Assembly: GCF_029542205.1 (NCBI RefSeq)
Contig: NZ_CP113783.1
Location: 2,347,001 to 2,411,000 of the forward strand
Source: Pseudoxanthomonas sp. SE1
GTDB taxonomy: Bacteria; Pseudomonadota; Gammaproteobacteria; Xanthomonadales; Xanthomonadaceae
DNA: 64,000 nucleotides
Reading direction: 5' to 3'
Below the pieces are notes generated by a model, which was not told where the DNA came from, ran no database searches, and worked only from the letters and a program-made list of their open reading frames with translations. Shown in pieces: positions 24,760 through 34,180 of the stretch; position 1 is the first letter of the stretch; the number at the start of each line of letters is the position of its first letter. The translations under genes were made by a program, and so were the position numbers.

Positions 24760-25759
24760 CGCCGAACACAACCTCAACGGCGTGCAGAAGGCCGCCGTGC
24801 TGCTGCTCTCGCTGGGCGAGGAGGACGCGGCCGAAGTGCTGAAGCACATGAACGCCAAGGAGGTGCAGAAGCTCGGCATCGCCATGGCCACCATCTCCGG
24901 CGTCAGCCGCGAGCAGGTGATGCAGGTCATGGCCACGTTCGGCGAATCGCTGGACAAGCAGACCTCGCTGGGCATGGGCGCCGACGACTACGTGCGCAAG
25001 GTGCTGGTGCAGGCCCTGGGCGAAGACAAGGCCGGCAGCCTGATCGACCGCATCCTGCTGGGCCGCAACACCACCGGCCTGGACACGCTGAAGTGGATGG
25101 ATCCACGCGCGATCTCCGACCTGGTGCGCAACGAACACCCGCAGATCATCGCCATCGTGCTGGCCCACCTGGACAGCGACCAGGCCGCCGACACCCTCAA
25201 GCTGCTGCCCGAGCGCACCCGCACCGACGTGCTGCTGCGCATCGCCACGCTGGACGGCATTCCGCCGAACGCGCTGAACGAACTCAACGAGATCATGGAG
25301 CGCCAGTTCGCCGGCAACCAGAACCTCAAGGCCTCCAGCATCGGTGGCGTCAAGGTCGCGGCGAACATCCTCAACTTCATGGACTCCGGCCAGGACCAGG
25401 CCATCCTCGGCAACATCACCCAGGTCGACGCCGACCTGGGCGCGCGCATCCAGGACCTGATGTTCGTGTTCGACAACCTGGCCGACCTGGGCGACCGCGA
25501 ACTGCAGGCACTGCTGCGCGAAGTCCCGAACGACCGCCTGGGCCTGGCGCTGCGCGGCGCCGATGCCAAGGTGAGGGAAAAGATCACCCGCAACATGTCC
25601 CAGCGCGCGGCGCAGATCCTGGTAGAAGACATGGAGGCCCGTGGCCCGGTGCGCCTGTCCGATGTGGAAGGCGCGCAGAAGGAAATCCTCGCCATCGTGC
25701 GCCGCCTGGCTGACCAGGGCGTGATCTCGCTGATGGCCGGCGCCGAGGAAATGGTATGA
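24752..25759 (+). CDS. fliG: Flagellar motor switch protein FliG
   Basis: A 335-residue rotor protein of normal length. FliG-N (LNGVQKAAVLLLSLGEEDAA) binds FliF. FliG-M has the conserved EHPQ in the segment NEHPQIIAIVLAHL near residue 128. FliG-C carries the charged torque helix (LGDRELQALLREV) that contacts the stator. It is in the fliFGHIJK string, with a start overlapping fliF and an end overlapping fliH. Confidence 0.96.
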   Translation: MNNAEHNLNGVQKAAVLLLSLGEEDAAEVLKHMNAKEVQKLGIAMATISGVSREQVMQVMATFGESLDKQTSLGMGADDYVRKVLVQALGEDKAGSLIDRILLGRNTTGLDTLKWMDPRAISDLVRNEHPQIIAIVLAHLDSDQAADTLKLLPERTRTDVLLRIATLDGIPPNALNELNEIMERQFAGNQNLKASSIGGVKVAANILNFMDSGQDQAILGNITQVDADLGARIQDLMFVFDNLADLGDRELQALLREVPNDRLGLALRGADAKVREKITRNMSQRAAQILVEDMEARGPVRLSDVEGAQKEILAIVRRLADQGVISLMAGAEEMV

Positions 25760-26373
25760 GCGCGCCGTCGCCGCTGCGCTGGATGCCGGCGCCGCTCGAC
25801 GTCGTCGTCGCAGCGCCCGCCGCCGAGCCGGAAGCGCCGCCGCTGGTGCCGCCGACGATCGAAGAGATCCAGGCCATCCAGGATGCCGCGTACCGCGAAG
25901 GCCTCGAACGCGGGCTGGCCGAAGGCCACGCCGAAGGGTTCGCCACCGGCCAGACCGAAGTCCGCCGGCTGGCCGCGCAGATGGAAGGCATCCTCGACAA
26001 CTTCTCGCGTCCGCTGGATCGACTCGAAAACGAAGTCGTCGGCGCCCTGTCCGAACTCGCCGTGCGCATCGCCGGTGCGCTGGTGGGCCGTGCCTACCAG
26101 ACCGACCCCGTCCTGCTGCAGGAACTGGCGACCAGTGCACTGGATGCTGTCGGCGGCGCGCAGCGCGAAGTCGAACTGCGCCTGCATCCCGACGACATCG
26201 CGGCCCTCACTCCCGTGCTGGCCATGGCCCCGGGTACGCGACTGACCGCGGACACCTCGCTCAGCCGCGGCGATCTGCGCGTGCACGCCGAAAGCGTCCG
26301 CATCGACGGCACCCTTGAGGCCCGCCTACGCGGCGCGCTGGAAACCGTGCTCAACCGGAGCACGCGCGCATGA
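25756..26373 (+). CDS. fliH: Flagellar export apparatus protein FliH
   Basis: A 205-residue regulator of the export ATPase FliI. It has an N-terminal Pro/Ala-rich part, then the Gly/Glu-rich helix (EGLERGLAEGHAEGFATGQTE) typical of FliH, and a C-terminal FliI-binding domain related to V-ATPase subunit E. It overlaps both neighbours by four bases. Confidence 0.92.
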   Translation: MSAPSPLRWMPAPLDVVVAAPAAEPEAPPLVPPTIEEIQAIQDAAYREGLERGLAEGHAEGFATGQTEVRRLAAQMEGILDNFSRPLDRLENEVVGALSELAVRIAGALVGRAYQTDPVLLQELATSALDAVGGAQREVELRLHPDDIAALTPVLAMAPGTRLTADTSLSRGDLRVHAESVRIDGTLEARLRGALETVLNRSTRA

Positions 26374-27767
26374 GCGCCCAACCGCTGGAATGGCTGACCG
26401 CACGCGACCTGCGCCTGTCCGCGCGCCTGTCGCAGATCAATCCCGAACTCGGCGGCCGCGGCCTGATCCGCGAAGGCATCCTGCGCCGCGCCGTCGGCCT
26501 CACGCTGGAAGCCATCGGTTGCGAAGCTCCGATGGGCGCGACCTGCAAGGTGGAAGTCGTCGACGGCGGCTGGGTGGATGCGGAAGTCGTCGGCTTCTCG
26601 GGCGAACGCACCTACCTGATGCCCAGCGCCGAACTGCACGGCCTGCTGCCGAATGCGCGCGTGGTGCCTTCGCGGCGCCGCGGCGGCGTGGAGGTCGGCG
26701 AAGGCCTGCTGGGACGCGTGATCGACAGCGACGGCGTCCCACTGGACGGCCGTGGCCCGATCCGCGCGGAGGGCAGCGTCAGCCTGGCGGGCATGACGAT
26801 CAACCCGCTGTCGCGCGAACCGATTACCCAACCCCTCGATGTCGGCGTGCGCGCGATCAATGCGCTGCTGCCCATCGGCCGTGGCCAGCGCGTGGGCCTG
26901 TTCGCCGGCTCCGGCGTGGGCAAATCCACGCTGCTGGGCATGATGACCCGCTATACCGCCGCGGACGTGATCGTCGTCGGCCTGATCGGCGAACGCGGCC
27001 GTGAAGTGCGCGACTTCGTCGAAAGCACGCTCGGCCCGGTAGGCCTGGCGCGCGCCGTGGTCGTCGCAAGCCCCGCGGACCGTCCGCCGCTGGCCCGCCT
27101 GCAAGGTGCGTATCGCGCCACCGCCATCGCCGAGTGGTTCCGCGACCAGGGCCTCAACGTGCTGCTGCTGATGGACTCGCTGACCCGCTTCGCCCAGGCC
27201 CAGCGCGAGATCGGCCTCTCGGTCGGCGAGCCGCCGACCACGCGCGGCTATCCGCCGTCCGTGTTCGCGCGCCTGCCCGCACTGGTGGAGCGTGCCGGCA
27301 ACGGCGCGAAAGGACGCGGTTCCATCACCGCGTTCTACACCGTGCTGACCGAAGGCGACGATCCGCAGGATCCCATCGCCGATGCCGCGCGCGCCATCCT
27401 CGACGGCCACATCCTGCTCTCGCGTCGCGTGGCCGACAGCGGCCTGTATCCGGCCATCGATGTGGAGTCCTCGGTCAGCCGCGTGGTCACCGAGATCGCC
27501 GACGAAACCTGGCGCGACCGCATCCGCAAGCTCAAGCGCCTGCTGTCGGCCTACAACAGCAACCGCGACCTGATCGCCATCGGCGCCTACCAGCGCGGCA
27601 ACGATCCCACCGTGGACGAAGCGCTTGAACGCTGGCCGGAGATCGTCGAATTCCTGGGCCAGGACGTGGCGCGCGCCGCCGACCTGCCCAGCAGCCGTGC
27701 CGCCCTCGAATCGCTGGTCCAACGCAACATCGCTGCCGGCGTCCCCACGCCACGCAGCCCGCAGTAA
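26370..27767 (+). CDS. fliI: Flagellum-specific ATPase FliI
   Basis: A 465-residue type III export ATPase related to the F1 beta subunit. Walker A is GSGVGKST near residues 175-182. Walker B is in the segment LNVLLLMDSLTRFAQAQRE, and the arginine-bearing SGLYPAIDVESSVSR motif is present. It energises unloading of substrates at the export gate. Length is standard. Confidence 0.96.
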   Translation: MSAQPLEWLTARDLRLSARLSQINPELGGRGLIREGILRRAVGLTLEAIGCEAPMGATCKVEVVDGGWVDAEVVGFSGERTYLMPSAELHGLLPNARVVPSRRRGGVEVGEGLLGRVIDSDGVPLDGRGPIRAEGSVSLAGMTINPLSREPITQPLDVGVRAINALLPIGRGQRVGLFAGSGVGKSTLLGMMTRYTAADVIVVGLIGERGREVRDFVESTLGPVGLARAVVVASPADRPPLARLQGAYRATAIAEWFRDQGLNVLLLMDSLTRFAQAQREIGLSVGEPPTTRGYPPSVFARLPALVERAGNGAKGRGSITAFYTVLTEGDDPQDPIADAARAILDGHILLSRRVADSGLYPAIDVESSVSRVVTEIADETWRDRIRKLKRLLSAYNSNRDLIAIGAYQRGNDPTVDEALERWPEIVEFLGQDVARAADLPSSRAALESLVQRNIAAGVPTPRSPQ

Positions 27768-27785
27768 CGCCAAGGAATCCCCGCC

Positions 27786-28238
27786 ATGATGCAGTCCCGC
27801 CGAATCGATCCGCTGTTGCGCCGCGCGCAGGAACACGAGGATTCCGTCGCCCGCGACCTGGCCGAGCGCCAGAACACGCTGGCGCAGCACGAGTCGCGCC
27901 TGGAGGAACTGCGGCAGTACGCCGAGGACTACGCCAACAGCCAGATGGCCGCCACCAGTCCGGCGCAGCTGGCCAATCGCCGCGCCTTCCTGGAACGCAT
28001 CGACCAGGCACTGGCGCAGCAGTTGCAGAACGTCGACCGCAGCCGCAGCAGCGTGGACATCGAACGCGACCGCCTGCTGCTGGCCAGCCGCGACAAGCAG
28101 GTGCTGGAGCAACTCGCCGCCAGCTACCGGGCCCAGGAACGGCAGGTGGTGGAACGGCGCGACCAGCGCGACATGGATGACCTGGGGGCGCGCCGTGCAC
28201 GACTGGCCGCCACCGCACAGGAAAGCGAGGAAGCCTGA
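27786..28238 (+). CDS. fliJ: Flagellar export protein FliJ
   Basis: A 150-residue coiled-coil protein, strongly charged throughout (RIDPLLRRAQEHEDSVARDL and a C-terminal RQVVERRDQRDMDDL). FliJ is the central stalk of the FliI ATPase and links it to FlhA. Its TGA overlaps the fliK ATG by one base (TGATG). Confidence 0.92.
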   Translation: MMQSRRIDPLLRRAQEHEDSVARDLAERQNTLAQHESRLEELRQYAEDYANSQMAATSPAQLANRRAFLERIDQALAQQLQNVDRSRSSVDIERDRLLLASRDKQVLEQLAASYRAQERQVVERRDQRDMDDLGARRARLAATAQESEEA

Positions 28239-29500
28239 TGCCATCCCCGGTGGCGTCGCTGCCTTCCGCTGGCAAGACGATGTCCCCCGCCACGGTGGGG
28301 GGCGGTGCGCAGACGCGTGAAGCCGCATCGGAACCGGCGAAGCCCAGCTTCGACGAGATGGTGCGCCGCCCGGCAATGCGTGAAGATGCCCCGGCGCGAA
28401 AGCCCGCGCCCCGGCGCGACGAGGGACAGGAGACCACCCTGCCACCCGCGCACACCGCCAAGCGCAGCCCGGGCAATGCGGCGCAGGCAACGGACGATCA
28501 GGACACCCGGGAGACTCGCGTCGCCACGCTCGTGCTGCCGGATCTTCCGGTACCGGCAAGCGTCGTGCCGCCGTCCGATCCTGGCGTCGCTGCGGTGCCG
28601 ACCGATCCGCCGGGCAATCCGCTGCTCGGCAACCCGCTGCTCTGCGGCGCCCTGCCTGCGGAGGCGCCCTGCTCCCCCGATGCCCTGTTGGCAGGCAGTC
28701 GCGCCCTTGTGCCCGCCGCGCCGGCAGGTGCCTTGCCGGCCGCGGCCATCGCAGGACCGGACAACCCGGGTGTCGGCGACCTGCAGGACGCCGCCACCAC
28801 AACCGGCGCCGATGCGACCGCGACAGCCTTGCCGACAACCACCGCCACGACCGACAACGTGGCCAGGGCGCCGCTGCAGAACCTGCTCTCCTTCACCGCC
28901 CACCTGGCCACCGGCCAGGCCGCCGCCGCGATACCGGAGGTGATCAACCTCGGCCGCGACATCATTGATGCCCTGCGCAGCGACGACGCGGAAACCACCA
29001 CGTCGCCCACCGGCACGCTGCTCGCCGGCGTCGGCGCGTCGAATGCCCCGCTCGGCCTCTCGCGTACGGAGACCGTCAATGCGATGGAAGCACCGAGCGC
29101 CGACCTGCATGGCGGCCACTTCGACGGAGACGTCGCCGATGCAGTGCGCTGGATGGCCGACCAGAAGATCGGCCATGCACACATCAAGGTGACCCCGAAC
29201 GACCTCGGCACCGTGGAGATCCGCCTGCGACTGGAGGGCGACCGCGTGCACGCCGACTTCTCCAGTGCCCAGGCCGAGGTTCGCCAGGCACTGGAAAGCA
29301 GCCTGCCGCGGTTGCGCGACATGCTGGGCCAGCACGGCTTCCAACTGGCCCATGCCGATGTCGGCCAGCAGCATGCACCGCCGTCGCAGGGCGGCACGGC
29401 GCAGCACGGTGAAAGCGCCGCAGACACCAGCGACGCCGCAGCCGAGACACCGCGTACCGTCCGCATGACGGCGCGGGGACTGGTGGACGCGTACGCCTGA
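28238..29500 (+). CDS. fliK: Flagellar hook-length control protein FliK
   Basis: A 420-residue protein with a long low-complexity Pro/Ala/Thr-rich N-terminal part (about 1-275) acting as molecular ruler. The C-terminal Flg_hook switch domain (about 290-390) reads PNDLGTVEIRLRLEGDRVHA, then EVRQALESSLPRLRDMLGQ. It switches export from hook to filament proteins. It is the last gene of the fliE operon; a palindromic repeat follows. Confidence 0.93.
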   Translation: MPSPVASLPSAGKTMSPATVGGGAQTREAASEPAKPSFDEMVRRPAMREDAPARKPAPRRDEGQETTLPPAHTAKRSPGNAAQATDDQDTRETRVATLVLPDLPVPASVVPPSDPGVAAVPTDPPGNPLLGNPLLCGALPAEAPCSPDALLAGSRALVPAAPAGALPAAAIAGPDNPGVGDLQDAATTTGADATATALPTTTATTDNVARAPLQNLLSFTAHLATGQAAAAIPEVINLGRDIIDALRSDDAETTTSPTGTLLAGVGASNAPLGLSRTETVNAMEAPSADLHGGHFDGDVADAVRWMADQKIGHAHIKVTPNDLGTVEIRLRLEGDRVHADFSSAQAEVRQALESSLPRLRDMLGQHGFQLAHADVGQQHAPPSQGGTAQHGESAADTSDAAAETPRTVRMTARGLVDAYA

Positions 29501-29515
29501 CGGATCCGCTTGTCC

Positions 29516-29644
29516 TGTAGGAGCGACGTGAGTCGCGACCGCAGACATTCCGCGCCATGGGCGCCGGCCCCACGCGGCCATCCTTGCGCGCACACCGTTT
29601 CCGGACCGCCATGGCGTGCGGTCGCGACTCACGTCGCTCCTACA
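29516..29644. repeat. Palindromic repeat pair (REPIN-like), perfect 28-bp arms
   Basis: TGTAGGAGCGACGTGAGTCG begins the left arm (29516-29543), and the right arm (29617-29644) is its exact reverse complement over 28 bases; the spacer is 73 bases. It is placed between fliK and the fliL promoter. The same arm sequence occurs at 54003. It probably belongs to a family dispersed through the genome. Confidence 0.88.
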
Positions 29645-29688
29645 GAAGGCATCCCCGTCAAATCCCCGTCGGGTCGCCCGCACCACCA

Positions 29689-29704
29689 CGGCACGCCGCT
29701 TGCA
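29689..29704 (+). promoter_or_regulatory. Sigma-54 promoter of the fliL operon
   Basis: CGGCACG-N4-TTGCA with exact -24/-12 spacing, 35 bases before the fliL GTG. It separates fliLMNOPQR transcription from fliEFGHIJK despite their co-orientation. Confidence 0.85.
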
Positions 29705-29738
29705 TCACCTGGACTGACCCCTCAGGAGATCCACCGCC

Positions 29739-30266
29739 GTGGCAGCCGCCGACAAGAACGCAAGCAAATCCAAGGCCGACAAGGGCGACAAGCCCAAGGG
29801 CGGCAAGTCGCTGCTGACCATCGGGCTGGTGGCACTGGTCGCGGCCGGGGCCGCCGGCGGTGGTGCGTGGTACTTCGCCAGCCATGCCGGCGCGGAAGTG
29901 AAGGCCGATGCCCCCAAGGCCAAGAGTCCCGGCGAAGTTCCCGCCCCCGCCCAGTACTTCGCGCTGGAGCCGCCTTTCGTGGTCAACCTTGTCGGCGAAA
30001 CGGGCGGCGCTCGCTACCTGCAGGTGGAGGTGCAGCTGATGACCCGCGATCCCGAATCGCTCAAGGCCATCGAACTGCATGCCCCCGCCATCCGCGCGCG
30101 CCTGCTGATGCTGTTCGCGCAGCAGGATGCCGCCGGCCTGATGAGCCGGGAAGGCAAGGAACGACTGCAGAACAGCGCGCTCTCGGAAGTGAAAGCGCTG
30201 CTGGTGGCCGAAACCGGCAAGCCCTCCGCCGACTCCCTGCTGTTTACCAGCTTCGTGATGCAGTGA
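29739..30266 (+). CDS. fliL: Flagellar stator-associated protein FliL
   Basis: A 175-residue inner-membrane protein. It has a Lys-rich cytoplasmic N-terminus, one membrane helix (about 25-47, LLTIGLVALVAAGAAGGGAWYF) and a periplasmic domain with YFALEPPFVVNLVGE and the C-terminal LLFTSFVMQ. FliL rings surround stator units. GTG start with a strong aggag six bases upstream. Confidence 0.93.
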   Translation: MAAADKNASKSKADKGDKPKGGKSLLTIGLVALVAAGAAGGGAWYFASHAGAEVKADAPKAKSPGEVPAPAQYFALEPPFVVNLVGETGGARYLQVEVQLMTRDPESLKAIELHAPAIRARLLMLFAQQDAAGLMSREGKERLQNSALSEVKALLVAETGKPSADSLLFTSFVMQ

Positions 30267-30281
30267 CGGAACCGTGCCGCC

Positions 30282-31322
30282 ATGAACAGTGACCTGCTGT
30301 CGCAAGACGAGATCGACGCGCTGCTCAACGGCGTCGATACCGGCGCGATCGAGACCGAAGAACCGCCGGTCGATCCCACCATCGCGCGCACCTACGACTT
30401 CGCCAGCCAGGACCGCATCGTGCGCGGCCGGCTGCCGACGCTGGAGATGATCAACGAACGCTTCGTGCGCACCTGGCGGATCGGCCTGTTCAATCTGCTG
30501 CGGCGCTCGGCCGAACTGTCGGTGCGCGGCATCGAGACGATCAAGTTCGGCGACTACCTGCACTCCCTGTACGTGCCCACCAACCTCAACCTGATCAAGT
30601 TCAAGCCGCTGCGCGGCGTGGGCCTGATCGTGTTCGAACCCAAGCTGGTGTTCACCATGGTGGACAACTTCTTCGGCGGCGACGGTCGCTACCCGGCCAA
30701 GATCGAAGGCCGTGAGTTCACCGCCACCGAGATGCGGGTGATCCAGCTGCTGTTGAAGCAGACCTTCACCGATCTGGTCGATGCCTGGGCGCCGGTGATG
30801 CCGGTGGACTTCGAATACATCACCAGTGAGGTCAATCCGCACTTCGCCAATATCGTCAGTCCCCGCGAGTACGTGGTCGTGAGCCGCTTCCATGTGGAAC
30901 TCGATGGCGGCGGCGGCGACCTGCACGTGACGCTGCCGTATTCGATGCTGGAACCGATCCGCGAACTGCTCGACGCCGGCATCCAGTCCGACCGCGTGCA
31001 CGACGACGACAGCTTCCGCGTCACCCTCCACGAGCAGTTGCGCGGCGCCGAAGTCACCGTCTCCAGCGTGCTGGCGGAGAAACGCATCAACCTGCGCCAG
31101 CTGACCCGGCTGAAGATCGGCGACATCCTGCCCATCGACCTGCCCAAGTCGGTGCCGGTGTGTGTCGAACAGGTGCCGGTGTTCACCGGCGAGTTCGGCA
31201 TCTCCAACGGCAACAACGCGGTGAAGATCACCGCCAAGCATCCTCCCGGCAGCCACCACAAGCACGCGGCGCCGCCCCGCCATGCCCTGACACCCGTCGC
31301 CTTCCAGGACGCCACACCATGA
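30282..31322 (+). CDS. fliM: Flagellar motor switch protein FliM
   Basis: A 346-residue C-ring protein. The extreme N-terminus (LLSQDEIDALLNGV, residues 5-18) is the CheY-P docking peptide. It is followed by the CheC-like middle domain (with the FliG-contact segment FFGGDGRYPAKIEGREF) and the C-terminal SpoA domain (LNLRQLTRLKIGDILP type, here INLRQLTRLKIGDILP). It overlaps fliN by four bases. The docking peptide is echoed in CheA and ParP (see findings). Confidence 0.96.
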   Translation: MNSDLLSQDEIDALLNGVDTGAIETEEPPVDPTIARTYDFASQDRIVRGRLPTLEMINERFVRTWRIGLFNLLRRSAELSVRGIETIKFGDYLHSLYVPTNLNLIKFKPLRGVGLIVFEPKLVFTMVDNFFGGDGRYPAKIEGREFTATEMRVIQLLLKQTFTDLVDAWAPVMPVDFEYITSEVNPHFANIVSPREYVVVSRFHVELDGGGGDLHVTLPYSMLEPIRELLDAGIQSDRVHDDDSFRVTLHEQLRGAEVTVSSVLAEKRINLRQLTRLKIGDILPIDLPKSVPVCVEQVPVFTGEFGISNGNNAVKITAKHPPGSHHKHAAPPRHALTPVAFQDATP

Positions 31323-31663
31323 TTCCCGAGAACGAAGAGATGCTCGCCGCCTTCGGCGACACCAGCGCGGATGCCCCCGCGCAGGACAGCGACAGCGACA
31401 ACGACATGAGCCTGGACGTGATCCTGGACGTGCCGGTCACGCTGTCGCTGGAAGTCGGCCGCACCCGCATGCCGATCCGCAACCTGCTGCAGCTCAACCA
31501 GGGCTCGGTGGTGGAACTGGAGCGCGGCGCCGGCGAACCGCTGGACGTGTTCGTCAACGGCACGCTGATCGCGCATGGCGAAGTCGTGGTGGTCAACGAC
31601 CGTTTCGGCGTGCGCCTGACCGACGTGGTCAGTCCCAGCGAACGCATCCGCCGCCTGCGCTGA
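31319..31663 (+). CDS. fliN: Flagellar motor switch protein FliN
   Basis: A 114-residue C-ring subunit with an acidic N-terminus and a C-terminal SpoA domain (VPVTLSLEVGRTRMPIRNLL, then LDVFVNGTLIAHGEVVVVND). It forms the base of the C-ring and docks FliH. It starts in an ATGA overlap with fliM. Confidence 0.95.
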   Translation: MIPENEEMLAAFGDTSADAPAQDSDSDNDMSLDVILDVPVTLSLEVGRTRMPIRNLLQLNQGSVVELERGAGEPLDVFVNGTLIAHGEVVVVNDRFGVRLTDVVSPSERIRRLR

Positions 31664-31667
31664 GCCG

Positions 31668-32066
31668 ATGTCCATGCACGCCTTCGCCCTGCTCGCCACC
31701 GCGGCGGCACCCGTACAGAAGATCGGCCAGCACGCGCCGTCCACGCCCGGCATCGGCGGCGCGCTCGTTGGCCTGATCCTGGTACTCGGCCTGATCCTGG
31801 GCATGGCCTGGCTGCTCAAGCGCATGCCCGGCATGGGCGCCGGCATCCGGCCCAGCGAACAACTGCGCGTGGTGTCGATGCTGTCGGTCGGTGCCAAGGA
31901 GCGCGTGATGGTGATCGAAGTCGGCAAGGAACAGGTGCTGATCGGCGTGACCGCCGGCGGCATCACCGCACTGCACACCCTGCCCGAACCGCTGGTTGTC
32001 GCACCCGCGCCGGCCCTGCCCAACTTCGCCGAACTGCTGGCCAAGCGCCTGCGCAAAGAGTCCTGA
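31668..32066 (+). CDS. fliO: Flagellar export protein FliO
   Basis: A 132-residue single-span membrane protein (helix about 26-45, [19 protein letters not shown]) with a cytoplasmic domain containing [20 protein letters not shown], the FliO signature. FliO helps assemble the FliP ring. An alternative ATG lies two codons downstream. It is followed directly by fliP. Confidence 0.92.
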   Translation: MSMHAFALLATAAAPVQKIGQHAPSTPGIGGALVGLILVLGLILGMAWLLKRMPGMGAGIRPSEQLRVVSMLSVGAKERVMVIEVGKEQVLIGVTAGGITALHTLPEPLVVAPAPALPNFAELLAKRLRKES

Positions 32067-32067
32067 G

Positions 32068-32883
32068 ATGCGTCGTTTCGTCCTTTCCCTGATCTGCCTG
32101 CTGTGGTTGGCCGCGCCTACGCTGGCGTTCGCGCAGGCCACGACTGCACCCGCACCCGCCACAACGCCTGCCGCCGCTGCGCCGGCCGCGCCCACCGCAC
32201 CGACCCTGCCCACGCTGCCGAAGGTCAACGTGGGCCAGGTGGGCGACAACACCGTCAGCCTGCCACTGCAGACGCTGCTGCTGATGACGGCGATCACGCT
32301 GATCCCGTCGGCGCTGCTGGCGATGACGGCCTTCACCCGCATCATCATCGTGCTCGGACTGCTGCGGCAGGCGCTCGGCACGGGCCAGACACCGTCCAAC
32401 CAGGTACTGGTGGGCCTGGCGCTGTTCCTGACCATGCTGGTGATGATGCCCGTCGGCGAAAAGGCATGGGCACAGGGCATGGCGCCCTACCTCAATGGCC
32501 AGATCGATTTCTCCACCGCGTGGACGATGACCACCGGGCCGCTGCGCGACTTCATGCTGGCGCAGGTACGCGAAACCGACCTGATGACCTTCGCCGGCCT
32601 TGCCGGCCACGGCAGCTATGCCAGCCCGGCGGACGTGCCGTTCCCCATCGTGGTGGCCTCGTTCATCACCAGCGAACTGAAGACCGCGTTCGAGATCGGC
32701 TTCCTGATCTTCATTCCCTTCGTGATCATCGACCTGGTGGTCGCCAGCGTGCTGATGTCGATGGGCATGATGATGCTGTCGCCGATGCTGGTGTCCGCGC
32801 CGTTCAAGATCCTGCTGTTCGTGCTGGTGGACGGCTGGGTGCTGATCGTCGGCTCGCTGGCCGCCAGTTTCAACGGCGTCTGA
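32068..32883 (+). CDS. fliP: Flagellar export gate protein FliP
   Basis: A 271-residue export-gate subunit with a cleavable signal peptide (about residues 1-23, ending TLAFAQ), four membrane helices and the family motifs [20 protein letters not shown] and [20 protein letters not shown]. The ATG at 32068 is two bases after the fliO stop. FliP, FliQ and FliR form the 5:4:1 core of the gate. Confidence 0.95.
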   Translation: MRRFVLSLICLLWLAAPTLAFAQATTAPAPATTPAAAAPAAPTAPTLPTLPKVNVGQVGDNTVSLPLQTLLLMTAITLIPSALLAMTAFTRIIIVLGLLRQALGTGQTPSNQVLVGLALFLTMLVMMPVGEKAWAQGMAPYLNGQIDFSTAWTMTTGPLRDFMLAQVRETDLMTFAGLAGHGSYASPADVPFPIVVASFITSELKTAFEIGFLIFIPFVIIDLVVASVLMSMGMMMLSPMLVSAPFKILLFVLVDGWVLIVGSLAASFNGV

Positions 32884-32893
32884 GGAGCACGCG

Positions 32894-33163
32894 ATGAGTC
32901 CCGAACTTGCCCTTACCGAACTGCGTGACGGCCTCGAAATCGCCCTGTGGGTCGGTGGCCCGCTGTTGCTCGTGGTGCTGATCGTCGGCGTGGTGGTCGG
33001 CGTGATCCAGGCGGCGACACAGCTCAACGAGCCCACCATCGCGTTCGTCGCCAAGGCGATCGCGCTGACCGCGGCGCTGTTCGCCACCGGCAGCTATCTG
33101 CTCGGCGTGCTGGTCGAATACACGACCAACCTGTTCCAGCGGCTGCCTCACCTGATCGGCTGA
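32894..33163 (+). CDS. fliQ: Flagellar export gate protein FliQ
   Basis: An 89-residue protein with two membrane helices (LLLVVLIVGVVVGVIQAATQ and ALTAALFATGSYLLGVLVEY) and the QAATQLNEPTIAFVAK motif between them. Length and sequence are standard for FliQ. Confidence 0.95.
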   Translation: MSPELALTELRDGLEIALWVGGPLLLVVLIVGVVVGVIQAATQLNEPTIAFVAKAIALTAALFATGSYLLGVLVEYTTNLFQRLPHLIG

Positions 33164-33181
33164 CGACGCGGACGCGACGCG

Positions 33182-33973
33182 ATGGATCCCGCGACCCAGA
33201 TGGTCATCGACGGCCAGCAGGCCTTCGGCATGGTCAACGCCATCCTGTGGACGATGCTGCGCACCGGCGCGCTGCTGATGGCGGCGCCGTTGATCGGCAC
33301 GCGCGCCGTCTCGGTGCGGGTGCGGGTCATCATCGCCGGCGCGCTGGCGATGGCGCTCGCACCGTTGCTTCCGGGCACGCCGGACCGGATCGCCTTCGAC
33401 GCCAGCACCGTGCTCAACGTGGCGCGCGAACTTGCCGTCGGCGCGAGCATGGGCTTCATGCTGCGGCTGGCGTTCGAAGCCGGCGCGATGGCGGGCGAAC
33501 TGATCTCGCAGGGCACGGGCCTGGCCTTCGCCCAGATGTCGGATCCGTTGCGCGGGGTGAACTCCGGTGTCGTCGGCCAATGGTTCTACCTGGCATTCGG
33601 CCTGCTGTTCTTCACCGCCAATGGCCACCTGGCCCTGGTGTCGCTGCTCGTGGACAGCTATCGCTCGCTGCCGATCGGCACCTCGCTGCCGGACGTGCAG
33701 CAGATGCTCGAAGTCGCGCCGATGCTGTTCAGCCACATGCTGCGTGCGGCCGTGGGGCTGGCCCTGCCGGTGATGGTCGCGATGCTGGCGGTGAACCTGG
33801 CCTTTGGCGTGCTGGGCCGCGCCGCGCCGGCCCTCAATCCCATCCAGCTGGGCCTGCCCACGGCCCTGCTGCTGGGGTTGTTCCTGCTCGCGCTGCTGGC
33901 AGGCGAGCTGGGGCCGCCGGTACAGCGCATCTTCGACCTTTCGTTTGATGCAGCGCGGCAAATCAGCGCTTAA
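33182..33973 (+). CDS. fliR: Flagellar export gate protein FliR
   Basis: A 263-residue multi-span membrane protein completing the FliPQR gate. The motif GFMLRLAFEAGAMAGELIS and the C-terminal LGPPVQRIFDLS are recognisable. It is the last gene of the fliL operon; flhB, which usually follows closely, is 10 kb away beyond an accessory insert. Confidence 0.94.
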   Translation: MDPATQMVIDGQQAFGMVNAILWTMLRTGALLMAAPLIGTRAVSVRVRVIIAGALAMALAPLLPGTPDRIAFDASTVLNVARELAVGASMGFMLRLAFEAGAMAGELISQGTGLAFAQMSDPLRGVNSGVVGQWFYLAFGLLFFTANGHLALVSLLVDSYRSLPIGTSLPDVQQMLEVAPMLFSHMLRAAVGLALPVMVAMLAVNLAFGVLGRAAPALNPIQLGLPTALLLGLFLLALLAGELGPPVQRIFDLSFDAARQISA

Positions 33974-34180
33974 CGAAACTGCGGTTATCCTCCGCGGGAG
34001 CACCCCGGCGCCTGCTGTTCAGGCCTCTGCGTGCGGGTTTCACACGATGTGTGCGCCCCCTGTTCCACTAAATGCATGAATCTGTGCAGAATGGGACTGA
34101 GGGAGGCGCCACATACGCCAGCGCACGGTCCGGACCCAGGTCCAGGCCGACGCAGGAGAGCTCCCCCCGCGAACCGGAGA

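Noticed and set aside
29516..29644. Insertion sequence remnant
   Set aside because: The long inverted repeat has only 73 bases between its arms and no transposase; a non-autonomous palindromic repeat is the simpler reading.
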